34,665 nt of DNA, from the NCBI GenBank assembly GCA_016213625.1, contig JACQZZ010000069.1:1-34665 (forward strand), given 5' to 3'. Numbering within the stretch: position 1 is the stretch's first letter; every line of letters begins with the position of its first letter. Below, in pieces: positions 1 through 8,035 of this stretch. A program made the position numbers and the translations under genes. The notes beneath the pieces are model-generated. The model worked only from the letters and a program-made list of their open reading frames with translations. It was not told the DNA's origin and did no database searches. The stretch is from Actinomycetota bacterium. Lineage in GTDB: Bacteria; Actinomycetota; Acidimicrobiia; Acidimicrobiales; Ilumatobacteraceae.

Positions 1-3000
1 ACTTCCACGCCGCGCCGATCATCGAGGTGAGCGGTCGCACCTACCCGGTGGAGGTGCGCTATCGGCCGTACGGTGCGCGCGACGAAGATCCGCACGACGA
101 CCGCGACCAGGTGCAGGCCGTGCTCGACGCAGTCGACGAACTCGCCCACGACGGCAACGGCGACGTGCTCGTGTTCCTCAGCGGTGAACGTGAGATCCAC
201 GACATCGCCGACGCGTTGCGCCGCCAGACCCAGCAGCGCGGCGACCGGCTGGAGGTACTGCCCCTGTACGCCCGCCTGTCGGCCGTCGAGCAGCACCGCA
301 TCTTCCAGTCGCACCGCGGGCGTCGCGTGGTGCTCAGCACCAACGTCGCCGAGACCTCGCTCACCGTGCCCGGCGTCCGCTACGTCGTCGACGCCGGCAC
401 CGCGCGTATCAGCCGTTACAGCCACCGGTTGAAGGTGCAACGCCTGCCCATCGAGCCCGTGTCGCAGGCGTCGGCCAATCAGCGCGCCGGCCGGTGCGGC
501 CGCGTCGCTCCCGGCGTGTGCATCCGGCTGTACACGCAGGAGGATCTGGAGGCACGCGAGCTCTTCACCGAGCCCGAGATCCTGCGCACGAACCTGGCGT
601 CGGTCATCCTGCAGATGACCGCCCTGGGGTTGGGCGACGTGGGTGCGTTCCCGTTCCTCGACGCGCCGGATCAGCGGGCCGTGCGCGACGGCTACGCGTT
701 GCTCGACGAGCTCGGGGCACTGCAGCCCGACACCGGGGCGAAGGGGCGACGGCTCACCGAGATCGGGCGGCGGCTGGCTCGCCTGCCGGTCGACCCTCGG
801 CTCGGGCGGATGGTGCTCGAGGCCGAGCGACACGGGTGTGTGCGCGAGGTGCTGGTCATCGCGTCCGCCCTCAGCATCCAGGACCCCCGCGAACGCCCGG
901 CCGAGCACCGCGGCGCGGCCGACGAACTGCACGCGCGGTTCCTCGTGCCGGGGAGCGACTTCCTGACCCTCGTGAAGTTGTGGGATCACCTCCGCGAGCG
1001 GCAACAGGCACTCGGCAGCAGCCAGTTCCGCAAGCTGTGCCGCACCGAGTACCTCAACTACCTCCGCGTCCGCGAGTGGCAGGACCTGTTCAGCCAGTTG
1101 CGCCAGGTGGCAGGCCAACTCGGCATCCGTCAGGGCAGCGAGTCAGGGCACCCCGACCGGGTGCATCAGGCGTTGCTCAGCGGCCTGCTCAGCCACATCG
1201 GCATGCGCGACGACACCGGCGATCGAGGCGGCACGAGCGCGCCACCGAACGCCGGTCGTCCGGGACGACCGCCCAAGGGTCGCGAGTATCGCGGCGCGCA
1301 CGGCTCACGGTTCATGGTCGGCCGCGAGTCCGCCGTGTCGAAGGCGTTGCCGAAGTGGGTGGTCGCGGCCGAACTGGTCGAGACCAATCGGCTGTGGGGT
1401 CACGTTGCCGCCGATGTGCAGCCGGAGTGGGCCGAGCGGCTGGGCGCCCACCTGGTGAAGCGCTCCTACGGCGAACCGGTGTGGGACGAGCGACGCGGCG
1501 GAGCCGTGTGCCGCGAGCAGGTCACCCTGTACGGCCTGCCCATCGTGAACCGCACCATCGGGTACGACCGAGTCGACAAGGCTGCGGCTCGCGAGCTGTT
1601 CATCCGCTGCGCGCTGGTGGAGGGCGAGTGGACCACGCACCACGAGTTCTGGCCGCGCAACCAGCGATTCCTCGCCGACCTCGAGGGCATCAGCGAGCGC
1701 GTGCGCCGGGTGGATCTCATCGATCCCGACGCGGCGTTCACGTTCTACGACCGACGCTTGGGGCCCGACGTCGTGACCACACGGCACTTCGATCGCTGGT
1801 GGCGCGATGCCCGACGCGCCGATGCCGATCTGTTGACGATGCGCCTCGAGCACTTCCTGGGCGACTCCGGCGCACTCAGCGCACACGACTTCCCGGGCAC
1901 GTGGCAGCAGGGTGAGTTGGCGCTCCCGCTCACCTACCGGTTCGACCCCGGTGCACCCGACGACGGCGTCACCGTGCACGTGCCGCTCACCGCGCTGAAC
2001 CAGGTGACCACCGACGGCTTCGACTGGCAGGTGCCCGGTCTCCGCGACGAGGTGGTGGAGGCGTTGCTCCGTTCGCTGCCGAAGGAGCACCGCCGTGAAC
2101 TGGTGCCGATGGCCGAGGTCGTGGCCAAGGTCACCGCCGAGCTGCAGTACGCCGACGAGCCCATCGCCGAGGCGCTCGCCCGTACGGTGCGCGTCGTCAC
2201 CGGTGCGGCGATCCCGGCATACGCGTTCGACCCGACGAAGTTGCCGAGCCACCTTCGGGTGTCGTGGTCCGTCGACGACGAGCAGGGCCAACCGCTGGCC
2301 ACGGGCGGCGATCTCGAGGCGCTGCGGGCCGCCCTCGCGCCGAGGGTCCGCGCTGCCATCGCACGCAGCAGTCCCATCGAGGAACGCACGGGCATCACCG
2401 CATGGGACATGGGCGACCTGCCGACGGTCGTGGAGACCACCCGTGCCGGCGTCGTGGTGCGCGGCTACCCGGCGCTGCTCGACGACGGCGACAGCGTGCG
2501 CATCCGTGTGCTCACCAACCCCGAATTGCAGGCCAAGGTGATGCGGGCCGGGGTGCGTCGACTGATGATGCTGGCCGCACCCGTGAGCAAGCGAGCCATC
2601 GAACGCGACCTGACGAACCAGGCGAAGTTGGCGGTGGCCGGCGCCCGGGTGGCCACCCTCGACGAGCTGGAACTCGACTGCCTGATCGCTGCGGCCGATC
2701 ACGTGATGACCGAGCACGGCGACGTGCCGTTCACCGCCGATGGCTTCGCGGCACTCGTCGCCACTGCGAAGGACGAACTGCCCGACCGAGCGGCCCGCAC
2801 GCTGAAGACGGCCACCGAGGTGTTGGCGGCCGCGAACGCGGTGCACGCCCGCCTCGAACGGCTGCTGGCGCCCGCGGTACTGCCCTCTGCCGACGACGCG
2901 CTGGCGCAGCTCTCCCGGTTGGTGCGCGCCGGGTTCGTCACCGCCACCGGCGTCGTCCGCCTGCCCGACGTGCTGCGGTACGTGAAGGCCATCGACCATC

Positions 3001-3245
3001 GCCTGGCGAAGGTGCCGGAGTCGCCGCAGAAGGACCAGGCAGCCATGCGCGACGTGGTGCGCTTGGAGCAGCGCTACGTCGATCTGCTCCGCCGCATGCC
3101 ACGCGACGGCGTCACCCCCGAACTGGTCGACATCGGGTGGATGCTCGAGGAGTTACGGGTCAGCGTGTTCGCCCAGCAGCTCGGCGCGACCAGGGGCACC
3201 AGTCCTGCGCGTATCGTGAAGGCGCTCGCCGCCTTCGGCGGCTGA
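1..3245 (+). CDS. hrpA: ATP-dependent RNA helicase HrpA (5'-truncated by window edge)
   Basis: DEAH-box RNA helicase of the HrpA family, a cytoplasmic enzyme linked to RNA remodelling and rescue of stalled ribosomes. The frame is open from base 3 (FHAAPIIEVSGRTYPVEV), so the GTG at 27 is not the start and the N-terminal RecA domain lies outside the window. Visible in order: the GRTYPVEV segment; the VFLSGEREI motif near 170-195; motif V (STNVAETSLT) near 337-366; motif VI (QRAGRCGR) at 480-503; the winged-helix/ratchet and OB-like region; then a long C-terminal DUF3418-type region to TGA 3243-3245. About 1,080 residues are visible, consistent with the roughly 1,300 residues of HrpA and too long for HrpB. 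The cysteine hydrolase follows after 32 nt on the same strand. Confidence 0.93.
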   Translation, partial: FHAAPIIEVSGRTYPVEVRYRPYGARDEDPHDDRDQVQAVLDAVDELAHDGNGDVLVFLSGEREIHDIADALRRQTQQRGDRLEVLPLYARLSAVEQHRIFQSHRGRRVVLSTNVAETSLTVPGVRYVVDAGTARISRYSHRLKVQRLPIEPVSQASANQRAGRCGRVAPGVCIRLYTQEDLEARELFTEPEILRTNLASVILQMTALGLGDVGAFPFLDAPDQRAVRDGYALLDELGALQPDTGAKGRRLTEIGRRLARLPVDPRLGRMVLEAERHGCVREVLVIASALSIQDPRERPAEHRGAADELHARFLVPGSDFLTLVKLWDHLRERQQALGSSQFRKLCRTEYLNYLRVREWQDLFSQLRQVAGQLGIRQGSESGHPDRVHQALLSGLLSHIGMRDDTGDRGGTSAPPNAGRPGRPPKGREYRGAHGSRFMVGRESAVSKALPKWVVAAELVETNRLWGHVAADVQPEWAERLGAHLVKRSYGEPVWDERRGGAVCREQVTLYGLPIVNRTIGYDRVDKAAARELFIRCALVEGEWTTHHEFWPRNQRFLADLEGISERVRRVDLIDPDAAFTFYDRRLGPDVVTTRHFDRWWRDARRADADLLTMRLEHFLGDSGALSAHDFPGTWQQGELALPLTYRFDPGAPDDGVTVHVPLTALNQVTTDGFDWQVPGLRDEVVEALLRSLPKEHRRELVPMAEVVAKVTAELQYADEPIAEALARTVRVVTGAAIPAYAFDPTKLPSHLRVSWSVDDEQGQPLATGGDLEALRAALAPRVRAAIARSSPIEERTGITAWDMGDLPTVVETTRAGVVVRGYPALLDDGDSVRIRVLTNPELQAKVMRAGVRRLMMLAAPVSKRAIERDLTNQAKLAVAGARVATLDELELDCLIAAADHVMTEHGDVPFTADGFAALVATAKDELPDRAARTLKTATEVLAAANAVHARLERLLAPAVLPSADDALAQLSRLVRAGFVTATGVVRLPDVLRYVKAIDHRLAKVPESPQKDQAAMRDVVRLEQRYVDLLRRMPRDGVTPELVDIGWMLEELRVSVFAQQLGATRGTSPARIVKALAAFGG

Positions 3246-3277
3246 AGCCCGACACGCCCCCAGAGGAGGCGCTCACC

Positions 3278-3841
3278 ATGACCACCCTGCAGAACCGACC
3301 GCAGACCGCGCTGGTCGTCATCGACGTGCAACGTGACGTCGTGGCGAATGCTCACGAGCGCGACGCTGTCATCGCCAACATCGCATCGCTCGTCGACAGG
3401 GCGCGAGCCGAGCAGGTGCCGGTCATCTGGGTGCAGCACGCCGACGACCAACTCGTCGCCGACACCGAAGGGTGGCAGTACGTCCCCGAGCTGCAGCCCG
3501 CCGACGACGAGCCGCTGGTCCACAAGCACTACGGCGATTCGTTCGAGGACACCACGCTCGAGTCCGCACTCGCCGAGCGCGGCGTCGGGCGGCTGGTGGT
3601 CACCGGCGCACAGACCGATGCGTGCATTCGCGCCACGTTGCACGGAGCCTTCACACGCGGTTACGACGCGGTGCTCGTCAGCGATGCGCACACGACGGAG
3701 GACTTCTCCGAGTACGGGCTGCCCCCGGCCGACAAGGTGATCGCCCACACCAACATGTACTGGACCTGGCAGGCAGCGCCCGGCCGCACGGCGTCGGTGG
3801 TGCCGACGGCCGACGTGCAGTTCGCCCAGGCGGCCGGCTGA
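3278..3841 (+). CDS. isochorismatase-family cysteine hydrolase
   Basis: A 187-residue protein of the isochorismatase-like/nicotinamidase fold. The family triad is visible: Asp16 in VVIDVQ, Lys83 in VHKHYGDSF and nucleophilic Cys116 in TGAQTDACIRAT. It is probably a soluble cytoplasmic amidase or hydrolase; the substrate cannot be read from sequence and the family includes ureide, nicotinamide and isochorismate hydrolases. ATG 3278 is preceded by a strong Shine-Dalgarno (GAGGAGG at 3263-3269, 8-nt spacer). It lies 32 nt after hrpA and may be read through from it. Its stop is 3 nt from the stop of the convergent membrane protein, leaving no room for a separate terminator. Confidence 0.9.
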   Translation: MTTLQNRPQTALVVIDVQRDVVANAHERDAVIANIASLVDRARAEQVPVIWVQHADDQLVADTEGWQYVPELQPADDEPLVHKHYGDSFEDTTLESALAERGVGRLVVTGAQTDACIRATLHGAFTRGYDAVLVSDAHTTEDFSEYGLPPADKVIAHTNMYWTWQAAPGRTASVVPTADVQFAQAAG

Positions 3842-3844
3842 CCG

Positions 3845-5239
3845 TCACTTCAACGGGTCGGGCACCAACCCGAGGAACGGCGACTGCAGCCCCGGCGTGA
3901 ACACCCGCACCGAGCCCGTGGTCGTGGTGCGGTACGCACCGAACACCACGTCGACGTCGGGAAACATCTGCTGCAACGTCAGCTCGGTGCCGGTGTCGTC
4001 ACCCGCGTAGATCGACGCCGTGGTGACATCGGACGTGCCCGGCATGGAGATGAACACGTAGGTCACGTCGCCCACGACCACACGGTCGGCGAACGGCATG
4101 GTGGTCGGCTCGAACCTGACGGGTACCGACACCGACGTCTGCGGTTCGTCGGGGAGGCTGAACCACCAGAGGAACTGCTGCTCGCCTCCACGTTCGGCAC
4201 GCTGGACGCCCGCGAGCCACTCGCCTCGATCGCCGGCCACGAGCGCGAAGTCGCCCACGCGGTAGTCGGGCCGCAGGAAGATGAGGCGGGTGTGCCATTC
4301 GTCCTCGGTGGCCTGGCGCACGCGTCCGCTCAACTCGAGGAGCGAGTCGGGTGTGTCCATCGCCGACAGGCTGAGCACGTGGCCGTCCTGCTCCCAGAGC
4401 ACCACCGTCTCTCCCGACTCAGCGAGTGTGGCCACGGTACGCCCGCCGTCCTCGCGCAGGTTGCCCGTGCTCAGGTACGAGAGCGCACGCACCTGGCGGT
4501 CGAGGTCGCCGTCCGCGATGCGCAACGTGACCAACTGCGCTCGGTCGTCGAGGTAGGTCATCCGGGTGGAGATACGACCGAACAGCGCTTCGTCGCGACT
4601 GCGGGCGGTGGCGATGATGGGACGACCCGAACCCGGCACCGCCCAGGTCACCTGGGGGCCGGCGAGTTCGGTCTGCACCTGCACGGCACGGGTGAAGTTC
4701 GACACCTCCTGGCGCGGCAACCCGGACGAGCGCACCACCAACGTCCAGCCGGGGAAACGATCGATCACGGTCGCCGTGCGCAGCGGATCGTCCGCCGAGA
4801 TCACCATCGGCGCACCTTCCACCGTCTCGACGAACGAGTCGAAGAAAATCGGCGGAGCACCGGCCTGCGACGCCTCCACCGACACCCATCCTTCGCCCGG
4901 GCCACCCTGCGACAGCAGCGCGTAATAGCCGTGCGAGTCGGGCGGGGTGACGATGTCGGCCGAGTAGCTCGTCAGTGACGGATGGTCGATGAGGTACTTG
5001 CCCTCGGCCAGCGCGGGCGGATCGTCGCCGTCGAGGGCTGCGATCACCACGATGCCCACGGCGATGACCGACACGATCGCCGCCGCCACCCACGGCCAGC
5101 GTCGTCGATCGGGCTCACGTCGCTGCGGGACGGGTGGCAGCGGGGGCACCGGGGCGGAGGCAGCCATCGGCCAGTCGAGTGCCGGATCGTCGGGGTGCAG
5201 CACCTCGATGATCTCCACGTCGCGAGTCGGGCGCGCCAT
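3845..5239 (-). CDS. membrane-anchored protein of unknown function
   Basis: A 464-residue protein I do not recognise. A Pro-rich, charged cytoplasmic N-terminus (about 1-45) precedes one transmembrane helix (about 47-66, WVAAAIVSVIAVGIVVIAAL). A large extracytoplasmic domain rich in beta-type sequence, with no cysteine pairs or catalytic motif that I can identify, follows to the C-terminus. The open frame continues far upstream, but ATG 5239 is preferred because further extension would run through the divergent dioxygenase gene. No good Shine-Dalgarno precedes it. It is divergent from the dioxygenase, and the 87-bp spacer holds an inverted repeat at 5250-5270. Confidence 0.72.
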   Translation of the reverse strand: MARPTRDVEIIEVLHPDDPALDWPMAASAPVPPLPPVPQRREPDRRRWPWVAAAIVSVIAVGIVVIAALDGDDPPALAEGKYLIDHPSLTSYSADIVTPPDSHGYYALLSQGGPGEGWVSVEASQAGAPPIFFDSFVETVEGAPMVISADDPLRTATVIDRFPGWTLVVRSSGLPRQEVSNFTRAVQVQTELAGPQVTWAVPGSGRPIIATARSRDEALFGRISTRMTYLDDRAQLVTLRIADGDLDRQVRALSYLSTGNLREDGGRTVATLAESGETVVLWEQDGHVLSLSAMDTPDSLLELSGRVRQATEDEWHTRLIFLRPDYRVGDFALVAGDRGEWLAGVQRAERGGEQQFLWWFSLPDEPQTSVSVPVRFEPTTMPFADRVVVGDVTYVFISMPGTSDVTTASIYAGDDTGTELTLQQMFPDVDVVFGAYRTTTTGSVRVFTPGLQSPFLGLVPDPLK

Positions 5240-5249
5240 CAGCCCCAGT

Positions 5250-5270
5250 GTGTCACCCTGTGGGTCACAC
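5250..5270. promoter_or_regulatory. inverted repeat in divergent spacer, candidate operator
   Basis: GTGTCACCC-TGT-GGGTCACAC: 9-nt arms around a 3-nt centre with a single mismatched pair. It lies 11 bp upstream of the minus-strand ATG at 5239 and 57 bp upstream of the plus-strand ATG at 5327. Size and placement fit a dimeric repressor site, most directly covering the promoter of the membrane protein. No regulator gene lies beside it, so this is inference. Confidence 0.4.
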
Positions 5271-5326
5271 GCATTCCCCGAACCGTGCTCACCGAACTCC
5301 AACCTTCGTGCTGCAGAGTGCCCCAC

Positions 5327-6175
5327 ATGTTCCCCGATGACATCGCCCCGTCCGTTCCCACCCCGATGCCCCGCCGACGGGCGATCACGCTGATGGCCGG
5401 TGCCGCCGGCCTCGCCGTGCTCGCCGCGTGCGCCGACGACTCCGCCGCGTCGTCGAGCACAGTCGGCGAGATCTCGGTCGCCAACACCGACGGCTCCACG
5501 ACGACCTCCGCCGCCACGAGGTCCACCGATGCGTCGACGACGTCGGCCGCGACCTGCAACACGCCCATCCCCGAGGAGACGGCAGGTCCGTACCCGGGCG
5601 ACGGGTCGAACGGCCCCGACGTACTGGCCGACCCGAACGTCGTGCGCGACGACATCACCAGCAGCTTCGGCGACTACACCGGCACCGCTGAGGGCATCCC
5701 CGTCACGCTGCACCTCACCGTGCTCGACCGCACGAAGGGCTGCGCGCCGCTCACCGGTGGCGCCGTCTACCTGTGGCACGCCGACCGCGATGGCCAGTAC
5801 TCGATGTACACCGCCGCCGAGGCCAACTACCTGCGCGGTGTGGGCGAGGCCGACGACACGGGCACGGTCTCGTTCCGCACCATCTTCCCCGGCTGCTACG
5901 ACGGCCGCTGGCCGCACATGCACTTCGAGGTCTACCCCACCCTCGCCGATGCGCTGGCGGCCCGCAACCAGCTCGTGACGAGTCAGTTGGCACTCCCCCA
6001 GGACGCTTGCGAACAGGCCTACGCGGCCGACGGGTACGCCGCCAGCATCACCGCCCTGTCGCACACCTCGCTGAGCTCCGACATGGTGTTCCGCGATGGC
6101 GTCGACCAGCAGCTGGCCACCGTGACCGGCGACCCCAGCGCCGGCTACACCGTCGAGCTCACCCTCACCGTCTGA
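5327..6175 (+). CDS. exported intradiol ring-cleavage dioxygenase-like lipoprotein
   Basis: A 282-residue protein of the intradiol dioxygenase family (catechol/protocatechuate dioxygenase fold, non-haem Fe(III)). The four expected iron ligands are visible: Tyr158 (DGQYSMY), Tyr191 (PGCYDGRWPHMHFEVYP), His197 and His199. The N-terminus carries an RRR-plus-hydrophobic signal (about 15-34) ending in LAAC, so Cys35 is a likely lipidation site and Tat export is possible. A Ser/Thr-rich linker (about 38-78) leads into the IPEETAGPYPGDG entry of the catalytic domain. ATG 5327 lacks a clear Shine-Dalgarno; CAGAGT at 5314-5319 sits 7 nt upstream and could be a leaderless -10. Substrate unknown. A secreted intradiol enzyme is unusual because classical members are cytoplasmic. 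Confidence 0.85.
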   Translation: MFPDDIAPSVPTPMPRRRAITLMAGAAGLAVLAACADDSAASSSTVGEISVANTDGSTTTSAATRSTDASTTSAATCNTPIPEETAGPYPGDGSNGPDVLADPNVVRDDITSSFGDYTGTAEGIPVTLHLTVLDRTKGCAPLTGGAVYLWHADRDGQYSMYTAAEANYLRGVGEADDTGTVSFRTIFPGCYDGRWPHMHFEVYPTLADALAARNQLVTSQLALPQDACEQAYAADGYAASITALSHTSLSSDMVFRDGVDQQLATVTGDPSAGYTVELTLTV

Positions 6176-6191
6176 CCGCCTCCGTCCATCG

Positions 6192-6207
6192 CGACTCGAG
6201 CGAGTCG
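6192..6207. terminator. short hairpin after the dioxygenase gene
   Basis: CGACTCG-AG-CGAGTCG inverted repeat 17 nt after the stop at 6175. No T-run follows. It may act in termination together with the larger hairpin at 6242-6276; weak evidence. Confidence 0.3.
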
Positions 6208-6241
6208 GCGACCGCTCGGCTCGGCCGATACGCGATCGCAG

Positions 6242-6276
6242 GCACCGGATGTTGCGCTGGGCGCAACATCCGGTGC
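6242..6276. repeat. perfect 16-bp inverted repeat, 3-nt loop (hairpin/terminator or palindromic repeat)
   Basis: GCACCGGATGTTGCGC at 6242-6257, TGG, then the exact reverse complement at 6261-6276. It lies in the 180-bp spacer between the convergent dioxygenase and gpgS genes, so it could terminate both transcripts. It has no T-run on either strand, and the near-perfect arms with a tiny loop also resemble dispersed palindromic (REP/MITE-like) repeats. No second copy was seen in this window. The rest of 6176-6355 holds the smaller hairpin at 6192-6207 and nothing else I recognise. Confidence 0.6.
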
Positions 6277-6355
6277 TCACGATGCGCCGACGGGTGCGTT
6301 TCGCTCAGGAATGGGTGCTTCCATGCAGCGCGGCGACCTCAGTGCTGATGCGTTC

Positions 6356-7237
6356 TCATTGGCGGAGCCAGGCGAGGGGTGGGCGTTCGCTGAGGTTCAG
6401 TGGCACGGCCGACCCATCGGCGCGGCGCAGCGACGGCGAGTCGTGCTCGAGCAGGCTGCCGTCGGGCACACGAGCCAGCATGGTGGCCATCACCTCGGCG
6501 GCCTGCACCGACAACGCGTGCAGCGACCGGTGCCGGTGCTCGCGCGTGCCGAGGTCGATCTGGGCGATGGACTCCGGGCCGTACGTACGGGCGATGTCGA
6601 TGAGCATCGCGATCTCCACGCCCCAGCCCTGCACGAACGGGAGTTGCTCGAGCACGGTGCGCCGGCCCGCGTACTCGCCCGCCAACGGCTGATGGAGGCC
6701 GGTGAGCTCGGGGTAGTACAGCGACATCAACGGCCGGGCCACCAGCTCGGTGGTGCGCCCGCCGCCGCCGAGACGGGTGGGACGGTGCGACAGGCTCTTC
6801 ACCAAGGCGACCGTTTCATCGTCGAGCATCGGCGCCAGCAGCCGCACGATCCAGCTCGGCTCGAAGCTGGTGATGTCGCCGTCGATCCACACGACGAAGT
6901 CGCCCTCGCTGGCCACCAGGCTCGCCCACAGCGCGTTGCCCTTCCCATGACCCACGCCGTGTTGCGCGTGCACCTCGTTGATGTCGACCACTCGCGCGCC
7001 CGCGCCGATGGCCACCGCGGCGGTGTCATCGGTGCTGCGGTCGTCGAGCACGATGAGTTCGTCGACCAGCGGCACGCGGCGCACGAGTTCGTTCCGGATG
7101 GTGCTGATGAGCGGCCCCACCGTGGCCGCTTCGTCACGGCACGGGATGCACACCGACACCGTGCGGCCGGACTTGGCCCCCACGATCTGCTCTGCGGCGC
7201 ACTCGTCGAACTCGAACAGACGAACCGATCGCATCAT
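6356..7237 (-). CDS. gpgS: glucosyl-3-phosphoglycerate synthase
   Basis: GT81-family glycosyltransferase that transfers glucose from a nucleotide sugar to 3-phosphoglycerate. This is the first committed step of methylglucose lipopolysaccharide or glucosylglycerate synthesis. The product has 293 residues. Visible motifs are the N-terminal nucleotide-sugar fold (VSVCIPCRDEAATVG, about 27-41), DDRSTDDTA (65-73), GHGKGNALW (97-104), the metal-binding DGD at 119-121 and the acceptor-side GLHQPLAGEYAGRR. AAGGAGG precedes two tandem ATGs (7237 and 7234); the spacer is about 4 nt to the first and 7 nt to the second, so translation may begin at 7234. It is divergent from the FolP2-like gene, the same pairing seen in M. 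tuberculosis (Rv1207 folP2/Rv1208 gpgS). Confidence 0.9.
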   Translation of the reverse strand: MMRSVRLFEFDECAAEQIVGAKSGRTVSVCIPCRDEAATVGPLISTIRNELVRRVPLVDELIVLDDRSTDDTAAVAIGAGARVVDINEVHAQHGVGHGKGNALWASLVASEGDFVVWIDGDITSFEPSWIVRLLAPMLDDETVALVKSLSHRPTRLGGGGRTTELVARPLMSLYYPELTGLHQPLAGEYAGRRTVLEQLPFVQGWGVEIAMLIDIARTYGPESIAQIDLGTREHRHRSLHALSVQAAEVMATMLARVPDGSLLEHDSPSLRRADGSAVPLNLSERPPLAWLRQ

Positions 7238-7261
7238 CGGACCTCCTTCGAGGGTGCCCAG

Positions 7262-7267
7262 TAGGCT
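7262..7267 (+). promoter_or_regulatory. candidate leaderless -10 (TAGGCT) of the FolP2-like gene
   Basis: TANNNT hexamer 8 nt before ATG 7276, with no Shine-Dalgarno in between. The spacing would place the transcription start at or next to the start codon. Confidence 0.5.
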
Positions 7268-7275
7268 CGCCCCCC

Positions 7276-8022
7276 ATGTTCCTGTACGGCGTCGTGAACG
7301 CCAGCCCCGACTCGCTGAACACCGATTCCATCGCCACCACGCCCGAACAGGCGCTGGCACGAGCCCGCCAACTGCTGGCCGATGGCGCCGATGGGTTGGA
7401 CCTGGGCGGCCAGGGCAGCACCGACGTGGCCGAGGTGGTGCCGTGGGAGGCCGAGTGGGAGCGCCTGCGCGAACTGGTGCCGGCGCTCGCCACGCTGGGG
7501 GTGCCGATGAGCGTGGACACGTGGCGCCCCGAGGTGCTGCGGCGCTCGCTGCAGGCCGGCGCCACGGTGATCAACGCCGCCGACGGCATGCAGAGCGACG
7601 AGATGTGGCACGTGGCCACCGAGTTCGAGGTGCCCATCGTGGTGCCGTTCCTGAGCGGCCCGAACCCCCGTGCGATGGAGATGGTGCACCGCGACCCGGT
7701 CGACGCCATCGTGGAGTTCTTCGAAGCCCGCCTGCGCGATGCGGATCGATTCGGCCTGCGCCAGCGTTGCGTGCTCGACCCCGGCACCGGGTTCGCTCCT
7801 CCGAACTGGCCGTGGGACGAGCGCTACCTGTACCAGAAGCGGGTGTACAGCAACCTCGACGCGATGCGCGTCTTCGGCCTGCCGCTGTACATCGCGCTCC
7901 CCTGGAAGGAGACCGCGCAGCACGACGAGTTGCTGGAGATCGTGGTGCGCGCACGCCCCGAGTTCGGGCGGGTGCACTACCCCGCGAAGGTGCGCTCGTT
8001 CGAGCGTCGCCTCCTGGGCTGA
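7276..8022 (+). CDS. FolP2-like dihydropteroate synthase-family protein
   Basis: A 248-residue TIM-barrel protein of the pterin-binding/DHPS family. Recognisable landmarks are YGVVNASPDSLN (loop-1 NxTPDSF motif), GADGLDLGGQGST, MSVDTWRPEVL, INAADG, VLDPGTGF and RVHYP near the C-terminus. Several canonical residues are changed: TPDSF to SPDSL, and the usual S-x-K loop is replaced by LPWKE. It is shorter than many DHPS enzymes. Position next to gpgS matches mycobacterial folP2, which from memory was reported to lack DHPS activity. A folate role is plausible because FolB-FolK is convergent 13 nt away, but a non-synthase pterin-binding role is equally possible. The start is leaderless-type (TAGGCT 8 nt upstream). 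Confidence 0.78.
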   Translation: MFLYGVVNASPDSLNTDSIATTPEQALARARQLLADGADGLDLGGQGSTDVAEVVPWEAEWERLRELVPALATLGVPMSVDTWRPEVLRRSLQAGATVINAADGMQSDEMWHVATEFEVPIVVPFLSGPNPRAMEMVHRDPVDAIVEFFEARLRDADRFGLRQRCVLDPGTGFAPPNWPWDERYLYQKRVYSNLDAMRVFGLPLYIALPWKETAQHDELLEIVVRARPEFGRVHYPAKVRSFERRLLG

Positions 8023-8035
8023 GGCCGGCATCGGG

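Noticed and set aside
1305..2999. Long minus-strand open frame (564 codons) opposite hrpA
   Set aside because: Low-complexity His/Arg/Gly/Val composition with no domain; it is the antisense shadow of a strongly supported HrpA frame in GC-rich DNA.
5240..6280. N-terminal extension of the membrane protein gene to 6280
   Set aside because: The extension is Gly/Arg/Val-rich, antisense to the dioxygenase, and the plausible start with a short N-terminus before the helix is ATG 5239.
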